Source of the DNA: Hippasteria phrygiana
Taxonomy: Eukaryota; Echinodermata; Asteroidea; Valvatida; Goniasteridae
Reading direction: 5' to 3'
Length of the DNA stretch: 64,000 nt
Assembly: GCA_037893225.1 (NCBI GenBank)
Contig: JAZGUH010000104.1
Span: 268,414-332,413, forward strand
A program made the position numbers and the translations under genes. The notes under the pieces are model-generated. The model saw nothing but the letters and a program-made list of their open reading frames with translations, was not told the DNA's origin and ran no database searches. Below, piece after piece: positions 52,101-57,800 of this stretch (its first letter is position 1; the number at the start of each line of letters is the position of its first letter).

Positions 52101-54837
52101 TCTCTTCCTTTCCTGTATGCTCCCCAACAAATCTCCCTTGTATTTTGTTTTAACCATTCTTTTCATTTTTGACTTCTTGCAACCATCATCTCACAAATTC
52201 TGGTCTTTAATTTGTATATTTTTGGATGAATAATTGAAATACGCCTTTTGACAACTATATTTTGTTTTTTTCACATTTGCATATGTAATTTTATCTCATT
52301 TTAACTCAATCCACTTACGGTTAAACCCTCATTGGCTTAATATTTAAATTTGTAATTTCTACATTTTCTTTATTGATTTGCCAATTTTTCAACATCATTA
52401 TAAACTTTTGTATTCTTCAAAACAAATTGGAATCCTTCTTAAATTCAAATGTTTCTTTGTGGAACATATAATACATGTATGTGCTTTTATCATTGAATGG
52501 ATACTGCCGCCTGTAATGGATGAATTTTAATGACTTCCATGTAACCATTGGGATATTTCTTTTGGATTTGGGTCAATTTATTTACATCACGCCTCCCCCA
52601 CCTCCCCCGCTCCTGGAATCCCCGCATTTCTTTTATTTAAAAACTTGCCCAACCCCAGTTCCCTCTATTCCCCTGGCTCGACTGGGACGGAAAGCCTCTC
52701 TCGGGGAAACGCCTAAAATCCCTCGCCAATGCAGTATGGATTACGGACTGTGATTGGCCCATCTTGACCACCGGGATGCCTGCTAATACCCAATTAGAGT
52801 CTAGGTCTCTTATCGTGTACATATTCCCAAAGCTAGGTGTATATATCTAGGGTTGATCGGGCCTTAGATGTAAAGTGTACGATAAACAGCAAATATCTTG
52901 ACGTTGTAAACTTGAGGGACCCATGATGCGAGTTTGACAGTTGCTAGTCGGTCATTTTCTAAGTTTTAAATGTTCATAAAAATGTTTCTGTGCATGGTGT
53001 TTGGTTTCCTCAGTGTGGTGTACTTTAGTGTCCGAAACCGCTGTATATTTCATGTGCAGTAATTAACTAACGACGCTTTCCTTTAAGCTATGTTGATTAG
53101 GCTTTGCCGTCAAAGTACACAATATCACTTTAAGAGGTTTTTTTCTCATTTAATTGACCAGCTTCGTATTCCTATGGGTCGCAAGTGATTACTGACGTAT
53201 CTTGAAGATACACTGTCTGTGCTCTCTACGAATTAGAATTTTTCTTTTCACAAAATGTCAAATTGTATGTTATTTCACAAATTTTTATTTTGTTATTTTG
53301 AGTGTCTGCAAGGCTCTGAAAAACGGCTTTTGTTATTGACGCACAAAAAGATATGCTCTGTGGGAACGGAGTTATTGTCTGGCTGCAACTAATTTCACAT
53401 TCATAAGTATTTTTTTCATTCTGTATTTCGGTCTCATTCAGAAGTGGATCATTTGTTTGTTAAAAAAAAAAAAAATAGGAAAAAAAAAAAATTGGGGTGA
53501 AACTCAAAACTCGGACAGCATATCTTTCATCTTGGTGTGGGGATTCCAAACAAGTTCTTTGTGGGTCGTCTAATCTTCAGGGTATCAGTTGTACCATTTC
53601 CCATTCAATAAGTCCCCCCTTTTCAATGAATTGATTGATTACATTAATTATTCACTGCCCGTTGACTACATTCACCCATCCAGTGTATAACCCCCCATGA
53701 CTGATTTACAACACGGCCTTTGCACGTTCAACTTGGTCTCCATTACTTTTACATGCCTTTCAGTCCTCAATCAAACCATGTTCCATCTTCCCAATATAGC
53801 TGATGATCAGTTGAAGGAAAAGAAAACAAAGAAACGGATCAGAAACCATTGACGGCCTCTTTGGAAGAATATAATTCCAATCGGGGGAAAAATTATATAT
53901 CCCGACCAGGAGAGTATGGGTGGGAATGGCCCAAAGCTGGGCTAATATTGAGTACAGGCATCTTGAAAGCAGCCAGTACATAACCAAGATGTACCTGTTA
54001 AAGACTGTCTCTCCTCAAGCAAAATGTACATTAACTGATTGACAGCATAATGCCAAAAAGGGGGATACTAACCTTCCAAAATCCTGTGTGAATTTTGCGT
54101 AGGGATTGTTTCAGAATGGGTGAAGTCATACTTATGATGACAGGGACAAATGTTTGAAACACCAGGTGGTCCCTAACTTGATAGAAATGAAAAGTGCCGA
54201 GTCTTGAAAATGTATTTGTTATCAACGTCCCTGGCCTGTAGATCGTATGCACTGGACGTCACATCTCCCACAATCCTCTGCGGTCTGCTATTTTTTAGGC
54301 TTCGCTCGCTGCACTCATAAACGACGTGCACCAAGCATTTAACATGGCCAGTGTATGTATGCAGTATGCTGAAGTTGTCTAGTGGAGAGTCAAGTGAAAG
54401 GATTTATTTGGTAAGCGTCTCTGCGTATCCGTACTGCCTGACAGCAGAGATGGTGGGCAAAAGAGGTTCCCGGGAAATACACGACACCAGTGCAAACGAT
54501 CTACACATGTAGAGTCGCATCATCAACCACTGATTCCCACCTATTGTCTCTGTGTACATCACTCATTTGATTAATACGGATTGCTCTACCGCCATGTTTT
54601 GGCCATGACGTGACCCATATTCATTCTAGCCATTTCGTTTTGTGCTTTGTGTTGCATGCAGTACCGTCGCTCCCGCTCACCCGCTTAAACCGAGCAGCAT
54701 CCCTCGGTGAAACCTCCAAAGAGAAGCGTTCCCACAGCAAAAGCATGTCAGAAATGGACCAGCCTCACCTAGACCAACACTTGAAGACGGTCGAGCATCA
54801 GCACACCGAGCAAGCGGCAGACCAGACCACCCAGTGA
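5328..54837 (+). CDS. NDRG: NDRG-family protein, whole spliced gene (13 coding exons)
   Basis: Coding exons 5328-5342, 7580-7630, 21390-21450, 33144-33261, 33992-34054, 35089-35158, 42949-43035, 45514-45594, 47097-47194, 48103-48190, 49563-49646, 50710-50761 and 54662-54837 join in phase to 1044 nt, a 347-residue protein. All introns are GT-AG. Family hallmarks in order: V-x-T-x-x-G near residues 9-15, THDIGLN at 36-42, NAPGQQ near 70, YPTM near 85, the false nucleophile elbow GVGEGAGA at 112-119, SPHV near 239, ED.GG near 264, and a basic/Ser C-tail. NDRG proteins have an alpha/beta-hydrolase fold without a catalytic triad; here too the elbow has no Ser. Family members act in stress response, differentiation and vesicle or lipid trafficking. 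Paralogue (NDRG1-4) cannot be assigned. Length fits the family (about 340-390 aa). The introns are packed with repeats. Confidence 0.93.
7228..7419. repeat. GTAGTCGAGTCC inverted-repeat element
   Basis: GTAGTCGAGTCCCTGCAAGT at the left and GGACTTGCAGGGACTTAA ...GGACTCCACTAC at the right are inverted. It lies in NDRG intron 1, close to exon 2. Related ends occur at 51394-51815. Confidence 0.5.
7580..7630 (+). CDS. NDRG: NDRG coding exon 2
   Basis: Flanked by TCTGCAG and GTAAGA. It encodes EKVVKTEKWGDFCCFLQ, which aligns with the family strand V-x-T-x-x-G...Q-G just before the conserved HDIG loop. Phase 0 at both ends joins exons 1 and 3 without a break. Fairly divergent sequence, so support comes from splice sites, phase and pattern together. 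Confidence 0.8.
7870..8150. mobile_element. piggyBac-like short element (AGGATT family)
   Basis: It begins TTAACCCTATTTAACC and ends GGGTTAGGGTTAA, with TTAA at both borders. The interior is made of imperfect GGATTTTGATGGATTCAGGAT units. TTAA duplications and CCCTAA-type ends are typical of piggyBac. Confidence 0.65.
8268..8637. mobile_element. Two adjacent foldback-like inverted repeats
   Basis: First pair: ACAAATAATGAATGTTTGTG (8268) and its inverse ending near 8432. Second pair: CAACACCTGAATAAATCC (8440) and GGATTTACTCGGATGTTG (about 8633). The second is related to the sequence at 552-580, so this is a dispersed family. Confidence 0.6.
8736..11208. mobile_element. Non-autonomous hAT-like element, 2.47 kb
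   Basis: It starts TAAGCCTGTGA and ends TCACAGGCTTA, flanked on both sides by the identical 8-bp GTTGACAG (8728-8735 and 11209-11216). Both ends carry inverted subterminal stretches rich in CGTTTAAACG words plus CTATCCGTTTA. An 8-bp target duplication is the hAT hallmark. No transposase frame is present. The interior has a tandem duplication (about 10640-10813 and 10814-11012) and a repeated CCGGACGCCGATTGGTC motif at about 9773 and 10258. It lies in NDRG intron 2. Confidence 0.85.
12349..12566. mobile_element. 218-bp terminal-inverted-repeat element
   Basis: The left end ATAAGCCAGTTCGGTAT and the right end ATACCGAACTGACTTAT are inverted with one mismatch. No coding capacity; it lies in NDRG intron 2. 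The superfamily is not clear. Confidence 0.7.
13015..13125. repeat. 43-bp tandem duplication in a CACTCGCC repeat
   Basis: AGCTTTTTCACTCGCCGCAT followed by GTTTAACAGTAGTTTCTCAA occurs twice in a row. The surrounding CAGGGCTTGCCCTTAAC at 12963 is mirrored by CGAGCCCTG at 15750. This may mark the two ends of a 2.8-kb hAT-type element with CAATG on both sides, or two copies of one family. Confidence 0.5.
13740..14600. mobile_element. CCGAGGACAA repeat family, diverged copy split by a GC-rich element
   Basis: Left part 13740-13835 (CCCTTTAATATAACCCATCC, CATAGACTAA) and right part 14488-14600 (AGCACTAGT, GAGGACAG, TTGTTCCC, TGTCCTCG) follow the order of the 20626 copy. A 652-bp insertion lies between them. 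Confidence 0.55.
13836..14487. mobile_element. GC-rich Harbinger-like short element
   Basis: Ends TGCCTAATTCACATTTG and CAAATGTAAATTAGGCA are inverted. TAA flanks both sides, and the uninterrupted copy at 20626 has a single TAA at the same point. A 3-bp TAA/TWA duplication is typical of PIF/Harbinger. The interior is far richer in GC than its surroundings and holds internal inverted pieces such as GGGTCTACG / CGTAGACCC. Confidence 0.75.
16634..17278. mobile_element. CCGAGGACAA repeat family, reverse copy split by another element
   Basis: 16634-16753 and 17201-17278 together form a reverse-oriented copy of the 26263 sequence. The two halves are separated by the GTGACCCGC element. Similarity includes the CATTGTCCTCGGAAG end and the ATACGTGCTTATAT / AGTCTATGGGGTTGG junction. 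Confidence 0.75.
16754..17200. mobile_element. 447-bp terminal-inverted-repeat element, nested
   Basis: 26-bp perfect ends: TGTGACCCGCTCTGC + AAAAAGGGCAC at the left, inverted at the right. Comparison with the empty site in the copy at 26263 shows either a TA duplication (Tc1/mariner-like) or an ATAT duplication; the flanking palindrome makes these indistinguishable. No coding capacity. Confidence 0.88.
17818..19397. repeat. Cluster of GTTATGTACA / GGACACC repeats in both orientations
   Basis: Outer ends are inverted: TCTGTACATAAC..TTGGTGTCC at about 17817 and GGACACCAAGTTATGTACAG at 19378. Similar motifs recur at about 18014, 18195, 18606, 18809 and 19000. This looks like one element with many subterminal motifs, or several nested copies. 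No coding sequence was recognised in it. Confidence 0.55.
19102..19320. mobile_element. piggyBac-like short element (second family), diverged copy
   Basis: It starts TTAACCCTAACAGCCC and shares the ATGGCACATTCTTTG core, GGTGCCAAGG and a GGTTAGGG end with the 44072 copy. The right TTAA is lost. It is inserted among the GTTATGTACA repeats. Confidence 0.55.
20071..20098. repeat. ACATGT microsatellite
   Basis: Four ACATGT units. Similar short arrays occur at 26458-26490, 4750-4770, 25665-25682 and 35975-35992, and single TACATGTA words are scattered throughout the window. Confidence 0.9.
20626..20817. mobile_element. CCGAGGACAA repeat family, copy A
   Basis: It runs from CGTACTTCCCCAATACGTCC to CCTCGGAGATATATACAG. 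Its ends carry inverted CCGAGGACAA. The sequence is nearly identical to 26263-26462. Here the middle reads CATAGACTAAGCAC, an uninterrupted site. Confidence 0.8.
21390..21450 (+). CDS. NDRG: NDRG coding exon 3 (HDIG loop)
   Basis: Flanked by TTATTGCAG and GTAAGT. It encodes GDVTNTHKILVVTTHDIGLN plus the first base of a His codon completed by exon 4. THDIGLN(H) is the signature loop of the NDRG family. Introns of about 13.8 kb before it and 11.7 kb after it are the two longest in the gene. Confidence 0.93.
23525..23672. mobile_element. ACCCCTTGCGTACG short element, inverted partial copy
   Basis: Contains the reverse complement of the core (AATCCAACAATGGATTGAAA) and of the flanking CACAAACACATTG-type stretch. 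Confidence 0.55.
24269..24745. mobile_element. AGTGTACAYGATTGG element with GC-rich hairpin, copy 1
   Basis: Ends are inverted (AGTGTACATGATTGG and CCAATCGTGTACACT). In the centre, arms 24436-24484 and 24500-24549 form a long near-palindrome including GCCTTTAGTCAAGGCGCG and GGCGCGCCCC. A second copy is at 30060. Confidence 0.85.
25899..26001. repeat. Triple direct-inverted-direct repeat
   Basis: ATTTCCTGGACGAAACACAG occurs directly (25907), inverted (25941) and directly again (25968), each with its flanking CTTTGCGGG. The three copies are nearly identical, so the event looks recent. Confidence 0.85.
26263..26462. mobile_element. CCGAGGACAA repeat family, copy B
   Basis: Near-identical to 20626-20817, but the middle reads CATAGACTATATAAGCAC, which is the intact form of the site interrupted in the 16.6-kb copy. 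It continues into an ACATGT microsatellite at its right edge. Confidence 0.8.
26701..27051. mobile_element. 351-bp terminal-inverted-repeat element
   Basis: Ends of about 42 bp are inverted (AAGAAATTAGA...TTCAAGA.ATTATGTTTGTAAC). The interior holds two further small palindromes around GGACGGACAT and a CCATGGAGGTAGTTTACTAC arm. It lies in NDRG intron 3. Confidence 0.75.
28054..28123. repeat. 70-nt uninterrupted poly(T)
   Basis: 70 consecutive T in NDRG intron 3. On the - strand this would be a poly(A) tail, so the sequence just right of 28123 could be the 3' end of a retrocopy. I could not recognise the body. Confidence 0.95.
29670..29740. repeat. Tandem AAATATTCATGTTTC repeat
   Basis: Five imperfect copies of (T)CAAATATTCATG(T)TT in a row, AT-rich, in NDRG intron 3. 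Confidence 0.8.
29820..30055. mobile_element. piggyBac-like short element (AGGATT family), inverted degenerate copy
   Basis: TTAAGCCTAACTCC at the left and GGTTGTGGTTAA at the right enclose AATCCTCCAACATCC-type units, the reverse of the copy at 48744. It directly abuts the hairpin element at 30060. Confidence 0.55.
30060..30516. mobile_element. AGTGTACAYGATTGG element with GC-rich hairpin, copy 2
   Basis: Same order and spacing as 24269-24745, including the hairpin (about 30218-30332) with changes in both arms. A more diverged inverted relative runs through 62187-62330 in the LHPP intron, and a fragment is at 490-545. Confidence 0.85.
31413..31512. repeat. 100-bp hairpin
   Basis: GGGAATAAATATGTGCTGGG and CCCAGCACATACTTATTCCC are inverted, with GTTTAAAAC-type sequence in the loop. 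Related GTTTAAACA words recur at 31868-31926. Confidence 0.65.
32674..32920. mobile_element. GGGCCAATTTCA short element, copy 1
   Basis: Ends GGGCCAATTTCACGGAGCTG and CAGCTCCGTGAAATTGGCCC are inverted. The interior has repeated TTTGCTTAGCATGAAAA. It matches 41825-42066 throughout. Confidence 0.85.
33144..33261 (+). CDS. NDRG: NDRG coding exon 4
   Basis: Acceptor TTCCCAG, donor GTAATA. It encodes SSWVKFLKSKSMENF..ASFIHINAPGQQDKAEELPEG, matching the family block in which a strand ends in V/I-x-A-P-G-Q-Q followed by an acidic loop and P-x-G. Both split codons (C|AT and GG|A) resolve to the residues expected from the family (His and Gly). Confidence 0.96.
33992..34054 (+). CDS. NDRG: NDRG coding exon 5 (YPTM motif)
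   Basis: Acceptor CTAACCACAG, donor GTAAGT. It encodes YTYPTMKQIAEELPAILKNL, the helix with the conserved Y-P-T-M-D/K-x-L/I-A-E that precedes the nucleophile elbow position in NDRG proteins. Confidence 0.96.
34440..34620. repeat. Polypyrimidine low-complexity tract
   Basis: Repeated TTCCTACTTTTT / TTTTCCTAATTTT units, nearly all T and C on the + strand, in NDRG intron 5. A related CCTACTTTTGTCC stretch follows at 34855-34930. Confidence 0.85.
35089..35158 (+). CDS. NDRG: NDRG coding exon 6 (false nucleophile elbow)
   Basis: Acceptor CTTGGCAG, donor GTAAGT. It encodes VDEKQELIGVGEGAGATIMV then RFA. The G-x-G-x-G at residues 112-118 stands where active alpha/beta hydrolases carry G-x-S-x-G. 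Absence of the nucleophilic Ser is normal for NDRG and marks it as a non-enzyme. Phase 0 at the 3' end; the following 7.8-kb intron holds the satellite-bearing element. Confidence 0.96.
35486..35912. repeat. Hairpin-forming GCACCAAAA/TTTTGGTGC tandem repeats
   Basis: Two copies of a roughly 252-bp unit (starting near 35490 and 35742) each contain two similar modules. A module is GTTCCAATTATTTAAATTAG, then a near-perfect hairpin GCACCAAAAC...GTTTTGGTGC with a short loop, then CACCC. Arms are about 18 bp. This is the left subterminal array of the intron 6 element. Confidence 0.85.
36475..37354 (+). pseudogene. Tc1/mariner-type transposase, 5'-truncated and frameshifted
   Basis: The frame from 36475 encodes AVRNRLVEQQQ and a second helix-turn-helix (SSRRNGLGLPSATFNRIT, then LHFHPYQM). 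It continues through RRLRFCRWLL and the first catalytic Asp in IIGDESGF. Near 36845 the frame shifts by one. The second frame carries VWIGLGGNGSIIGLFFF, the second Asp in AWWAQDGAPPN, and the third Asp in WPPRSPDFSPLDFFLWGHLK. 36 residues lie between the last two Asp, so this is a D,D,D type. About 100 N-terminal residues and the left end are missing, so it cannot be active. It lies in NDRG intron 6, in the middle of the 35.3-41.1 kb element. Confidence 0.88.
37632..37660 (+). mobile_element. Right terminal inverted repeat of the mariner-like copy
   Basis: GTGGGACATTTTTTTGGAT followed by ACACCCTGTA lies about 280 bp after the transposase stop and is followed by TA. The reverse complement starts TACAGGGTGTATCC, typical of a mariner-type end. 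No matching left end is seen upstream of 36475. Confidence 0.6.
39222..40990. repeat. 82-bp satellite array, about 22 units
   Basis: The unit holds TGTGGTGCACATTTGGTGC and TGTGGTGTATATTTGGTGC, 41 bp apart, so the 82-bp unit is itself a diverged 41-bp dimer. Variants (agATct or agACct; gtggtgC or gtggtgT) alternate in consecutive units from about 39961 to 40600, a 164-bp higher-order repeat. The last five units are uniform. One unit near 40560 lacks 14 bp. The period is not a multiple of 3, so the short open frames on the - strand are not a protein. Confidence 0.97.
41825..42066. mobile_element. GGGCCAATTTCA short element, copy 2
   Basis: Ends GGGGCCAATTTCATAAAGCT and AGCTCTATGAAATTGGCCCC. 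Same layout as 32674. A degenerate third relative begins at about 47236 (GGGCCAATTTGTTAAGCAC). Confidence 0.85.
42949..43035 (+). CDS. NDRG: NDRG coding exon 7
   Basis: Acceptor CCTATTTCAG, donor GTACCC. 29 codons encoding ALAGKRLLGLILLECTSG then SAGFLEWAEGK, matching the family strand ...[23 protein letters not shown]. Phase 0 on both sides. Confidence 0.95.
44072..44259. mobile_element. piggyBac-like short element (second family), 188 bp
   Basis: It starts TTAACCCATACCCCC, ends GTAGTTAGGGTTAA, and has TTAA at both borders. The core CAACACTGTG...ATGGCACATTCTTTG and CTTAGACAAA is shared with the copy near 19102. It lies in NDRG intron 7. Confidence 0.65.
45514..45594 (+). CDS. NDRG: NDRG coding exon 8 (cap helix)
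   Basis: Acceptor CTCTTCTCAG, donor GTAAGT. 27 codons encoding FASWKLDRLHKMNTSTEKYL then LWHHYGG; the H-x-F/Y-G at the end is the family's cap-domain HHFG/HHYG. The reading frame stays open for about 340 nt upstream, but that part shows no family similarity and is treated as intron. Confidence 0.93.
46915..47045 (+). mobile_element. tRNA-derived SINE, copy 1
   Basis: A tRNA-like body of 73 nt (46952-47024) has a paired acceptor (GGCAAGA / TCCTGCCA, one mismatch), A box TAGCTCAGTTGG and B box GGTTCGAATCC. The anticodon arm is poor and position 33 is not T, so it is not a functional tRNA. The same flanks (AAGATACTGACAATTTGGG before, GTTTCTTTGTTCACTTT after) recur at 49121 and 49421, marking a dispersed SINE. 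Confidence 0.85.
47097..47194 (+). CDS. NDRG: NDRG coding exon 9 (cap domain)
   Basis: Acceptor TGATTACAG, donor GTCAGT. It encodes KKGSEEAVKEFHASLYERIS then AHNLSLFINVFQ. It matches the family helix ending N-L-x-L-F-L/I-N-x-Y/F. The split codon AG|T gives Ser. Confidence 0.94.
48103..48190 (+). CDS. NDRG: NDRG coding exon 10 (SPHV motif)
   Basis: Acceptor TGTCTTGCAG, donor GTAAGT. It encodes RGDIGHIVKNLQCPTLVVTG then HDSPHVGEV, equivalent to LKC-x-T-L-L-V-V-G-D-x-S-P-x-V-x-x-V in vertebrate NDRGs, the segment around the normal catalytic Asp of the fold. Confidence 0.96.
48744..49062. mobile_element. piggyBac-like short element (AGGATT family), best copy
   Basis: TTAACCCTAACCTTCCC at the left and GGGAGTTAGGGTTAA at the right, TTAA on both sides. 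The interior is a run of GGAGGATT(C/G)AGG(T)TA-like units. It lies in NDRG intron 10. Partial relatives are at about 425-478 and 46270-46352. Confidence 0.7.
49121..49438 (+). mobile_element. tRNA-derived SINE, copy 2, interrupted
   Basis: The head (AAGATACTGACAATTTGGG to GGGCAAGATA) is at 49121-49162, and the tRNA-like body and tail resume at 49351-49438 with intact A and B boxes. The gap is the element at 49163-49350, bounded by a duplicated AGATA. Confidence 0.85.
49163..49350 (-). mobile_element. Retroposon 3' end with (TTA)n tail, nested in a SINE
   Basis: Read on the - strand it ends ...AGCGCTATATAAATGCTCTG followed by a (TTA)n microsatellite, a tail type found on LINE/SINE families. 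The 5-bp AGATA on each side matches a target duplication when compared with the uninterrupted copy at 46952. Confidence 0.75.
49563..49646 (+). CDS. NDRG: NDRG coding exon 11
   Basis: Acceptor CATCTCGCAG, donor GTAAGT. 28 codons encoding EKVFNMLPRGNKTLLKAEDV then GGDIKVEH. It aligns with the family segment L-x-K-x-T-L-L-K-M-A-D-C-G-G-x-x-Q near the end of the hydrolase-like domain. Confidence 0.95.
50710..50761 (+). CDS. NDRG: NDRG coding exon 12
   Basis: Acceptor CTCCCATGTAG, donor GTAAGT. It encodes PEKLAESMQYFIQGIGG plus the first base (T) of a split codon, matching Q-P-G-K-L-x-E-A-x-K-Y-F-L-Q-G-M-G, the last helix of the fold. Either downstream terminal exon can be joined in phase. Confidence 0.95.
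50762..52658. other. NDRG intron 12, left part
   Basis: Holds the inverted-repeat element at 51394-51815. A 202-codon open frame on the - strand (52166-51558) overlaps it and resembles no family I know. Confidence 0.5.
51394..51815. mobile_element. CAGTGYTGTAGTC terminal-inverted-repeat element
   Basis: The left end CAGTGTTGTACATGTAGTCG and the right end GACTTGACTACAGCACTG are inverted except for a 4-bp extra in the left. It lies in NDRG intron 12. Confidence 0.5.
52659..52753 (+). CDS. NDRG: NDRG alternative C-terminal exon (duplicate of the last exon)
   Basis: The acceptor AACCCCAG is phase-compatible with exon 12 (T|TT). The frame reads FPSIPLARLGRKASLGETPK then IPRQCSMDYGL and a stop, for a 320-residue isoform. 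Over 19 residues it shares 14 with the last exon at 54662, while 11 of those 14 codons differ silently, so both look protein-coding. Alternatively a weak donor (GCA|GTATGG, cut after 52733) makes a 75-nt cassette that keeps frame with 54662. I see no AATAAA or ATTAAA in the 1.8 kb downstream, which favours the cassette reading. S303 sits in an R-x-x-S context. Confidence 0.7.
54662..54837 (+). CDS. NDRG: NDRG last coding exon (C-terminal tail)
   Basis: The acceptor GTTGCATGCAG is phase-compatible with exon 12 (T|TA). It encodes LPSLPLTRLNRAASLGETSK then EKRSHSKSMSEMDQPHLDQH and an acidic/Gln/His-rich end before TGA. The T-R-L-x-R-x-x-S start matches the tail of vertebrate NDRGs, where SGK/AKT-type kinases phosphorylate Ser/Thr. 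The extreme C-terminus lacks the vertebrate MEVSC ending. Confidence 0.88.
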
Positions 54838-57800
54838 TAAAAAAAAAATTTTTTCGCCCCTCCCCTCAATGTTGGACATCCCAACACTGATCGTTCACAC
54901 AATCTAAAACCAGAAATAAAGTCACAATTTTGTCCCCACATTCACATAGATTACAAGAAAGAAAAAAAACACCAAAATTTAAGGAACTGAAGTTCTTGGT
55001 TTGTATTTCTGGAGTCGGTGTATTGAATGATCCCATTCTGCCATAGTGTGTTTAGACATGCTACACAACAGGATATATTTTATTTTGAATGACCAAAACA
55101 GTTTTAAAAAAATAATAATAATAACTCAATATATGCTAGAATTGGTCCTTTTTGTAAGGGCTATTCTTTTCTCAGGGCTTGATAAAAGATGGACTATTTA
55201 GAAATTGTTCCCTCCTCTGCCAAAAACTGGGCTCAATTTTGCAGCTCTGCTGACCACATTCTGTGCTTATACCAAAAAAATGGATGACCGCATCAGGCAA
55301 GCACTCCAGCCAAGATTCCTCTCCTGGTCAAATTTGCTCTGTTTTACAGAATTTCCTGCTACAGTTAGTGGGGAATCTTCGCTTGTGGTTAGCGGAGCCA
55401 TGTAAAGGGGGCCCCACAACTCGATGGTTCTGGTACAGACAGGAAGTTTTTGTCCAAGCAGAGCAGCATTCAGTTCTCCCTTCTTCTGTACTTTTTTTTT
55501 TATCTTCAGGCATCCGTTTCAGTCGCAAAAAATGAATCTGGAACTCTCTCCGACAAAAAGGCTAAATGCGACCTTTCCCTCATATGTATATCCTGTTATG
55601 TAGCATTTTTAGACTGTAAACCCTGAACGGTTCCCATGCTGTTGGATGTCTTGTGGCTGTGTTGTCATTTTTTTTTTTAGTTCTAGATGAATTGTGCAAC
55701 ATTCATTGGAGCCCTTGGTTTTTGTAGTCAGTTCATGTTTTACTTGCTTGTTTTTTTGTTCTTTTAATCTTTTAATTTTTCCTTTCTTGAACATCTTGTG
55801 GTGTGGCTGCAATGTAGTAAGCGATGGTTTCCCCTCCTTGCGTTGTGTAGCATATGGCATTGTATTCACTAACATTTAGTCTAAATCTGGTCTTCACTTC
55901 TTCCAATTTTTGTTCTTCTTCTTCATTTTCCCCACTTCAGATTTTTCTGGGTTTTTTGCAAATACTGTCAAACCATTTTTTTTTTTGGCCAAACAAAATA
56001 ATAATAGTTAAATGAATAGTTTTATGAAATACTACAAAGAAGATATTTTATTTTGTAGAAAAAAAATTATTTGTGATCTGAAATAGATCTGGTGAAATGT
56101 AATGTCATGTCTAAGGAGCGTTAGAGACAAATTAATTTGCAGTTTAATTGTTATTAATTGCTGTAGTATAGCATTAAAAAAAAAAAAACCTTGGCAGGTT
56201 ATTCTGTGAGCAAAACATCCCCATAGCGTACAGTTGTGTTTGAGCAGTACAAACTGACAAACTATAAAAAGATAATTGTCTGTTCTGCAATCTTAATGGA
56301 GTTCAATAGACTTGGATATTAATACCAGCGTTTTTTGGTCAGATGGCTGTGCAAAGAGATGTGTAAGGGAATCTGCTCTCAATCTAATAACATATTGTTA
56401 AAAGTGAATTCAAGACGAAAGTATGTGATCTGTGAATATATAGAAGCAGTACAGCTGTGTAGAATAGAATGCAGGGGGTTTCATGCATTGCCACTTTTAG
56501 TGGTCAGATTGAAATGTTGAAGTGTGCTTCATTCCAAACCCAGAGAAATATTTGCAATACTTCAGTTTAGCTGTGTCATGACTGATCCCACCATATCTAT
56601 TGGAAGTCACCAAAGCTAGATTGGATTCCAGTAACAATAGGAATAGTACTTGTCAACAGTTATTCAATAAGTTGTTAGGATGTTACAATTACCTCTAACC
56701 CCCCCCCCCCCCCTCCCAAAAAAATTTTTTAATAAATAAATAAATACATAAAAAATAAGTCGAATCCTTTATAGCCTCAGTTTTGGGGATAAGTAGTAAT
56801 CAACTTGTTTTTGTTACTTCTGTGCTTTCTTCGCAATAGACGAATTTCATATTAGCCCAGTCTGCGCACTTCCAGGTTGAAAGCGAGGCTCTCGGTGCTA
56901 AACAAACACACACTGCATGCAAATCTATTTATGCATGAATACATCATGGCAAATGACAGCGTAGCGCACTGTCAGCATGGCAAAGCAGTACTGGTTCATC
57001 ACGACAAAAGTCATCCCAATTCATTAATCGACACGATGTTCAGCCACAATGATTCGCACTCTTACATAGAGGGTTGTTGGAGGACTCGATCAGTGACTTT
57101 CAAAATTCAAAATTTTACCGTGTAGTGCAATATATGTCGTTTACTCTGAGCTTCACTTTTAAGCTCGGAAGTCCGAAGTCTGTGCTATTTTTGTAAATGT
57201 GAAATTCGTCAATATGGTGTTGACAAGAGTTTGCTGTGCACGACCTTGTACAAAGGTCATTCAGAATAGCTGACAAAGAGCTGAATGTGGGTCAGAGTTC
57301 CTCGCACAACTGCTTGTCGGTTTCTTCCCTCCCCCCCCCCCCCCCTAAAAAGAAGTCAAGCATACGCACAAAGGTTTAATAGATTGCTGTACGAGATCAG
57401 TACATCTGGACACAGTGTACAACCAGACGGGCTCATTGCCGCATCAAAGCTTCAGTTTGTGGAGGAACTTCCACAGCATGCAGTGATGACTTGAGTATCT
57501 GGATATTGTGAAACTTGTGAGATACATTTTGAATCAAGAGAAGCTTCGGATTTTGTAAGACATTTCGGGGCCAGTAGCAATAAAGGGTTAGTGTCCCATC
57601 TTTGTGAAAAGGCACACACTGGGAGAGTTGACATTCAACCGGTATCCATCATGCATTACTTGCATGAAAAGAAGTTAAATAACTCACTGAACATTGCATG
57701 CACCAGTGCAATTTTTACCTCCCTTACACTCTGGACATGCAACCGGGACTCGGACCAATCCATTGAGCCCCGATGTACATGTATTGACCAATCAGAACTG

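Noticed and set aside
51558..52166. 202-codon open frame on the - strand in NDRG intron 12
   Set aside because: No recognisable domain; its 3' half overlaps the inverted-repeat element 51394-51815; a frame of this length is expected about once by chance in a window of this size.
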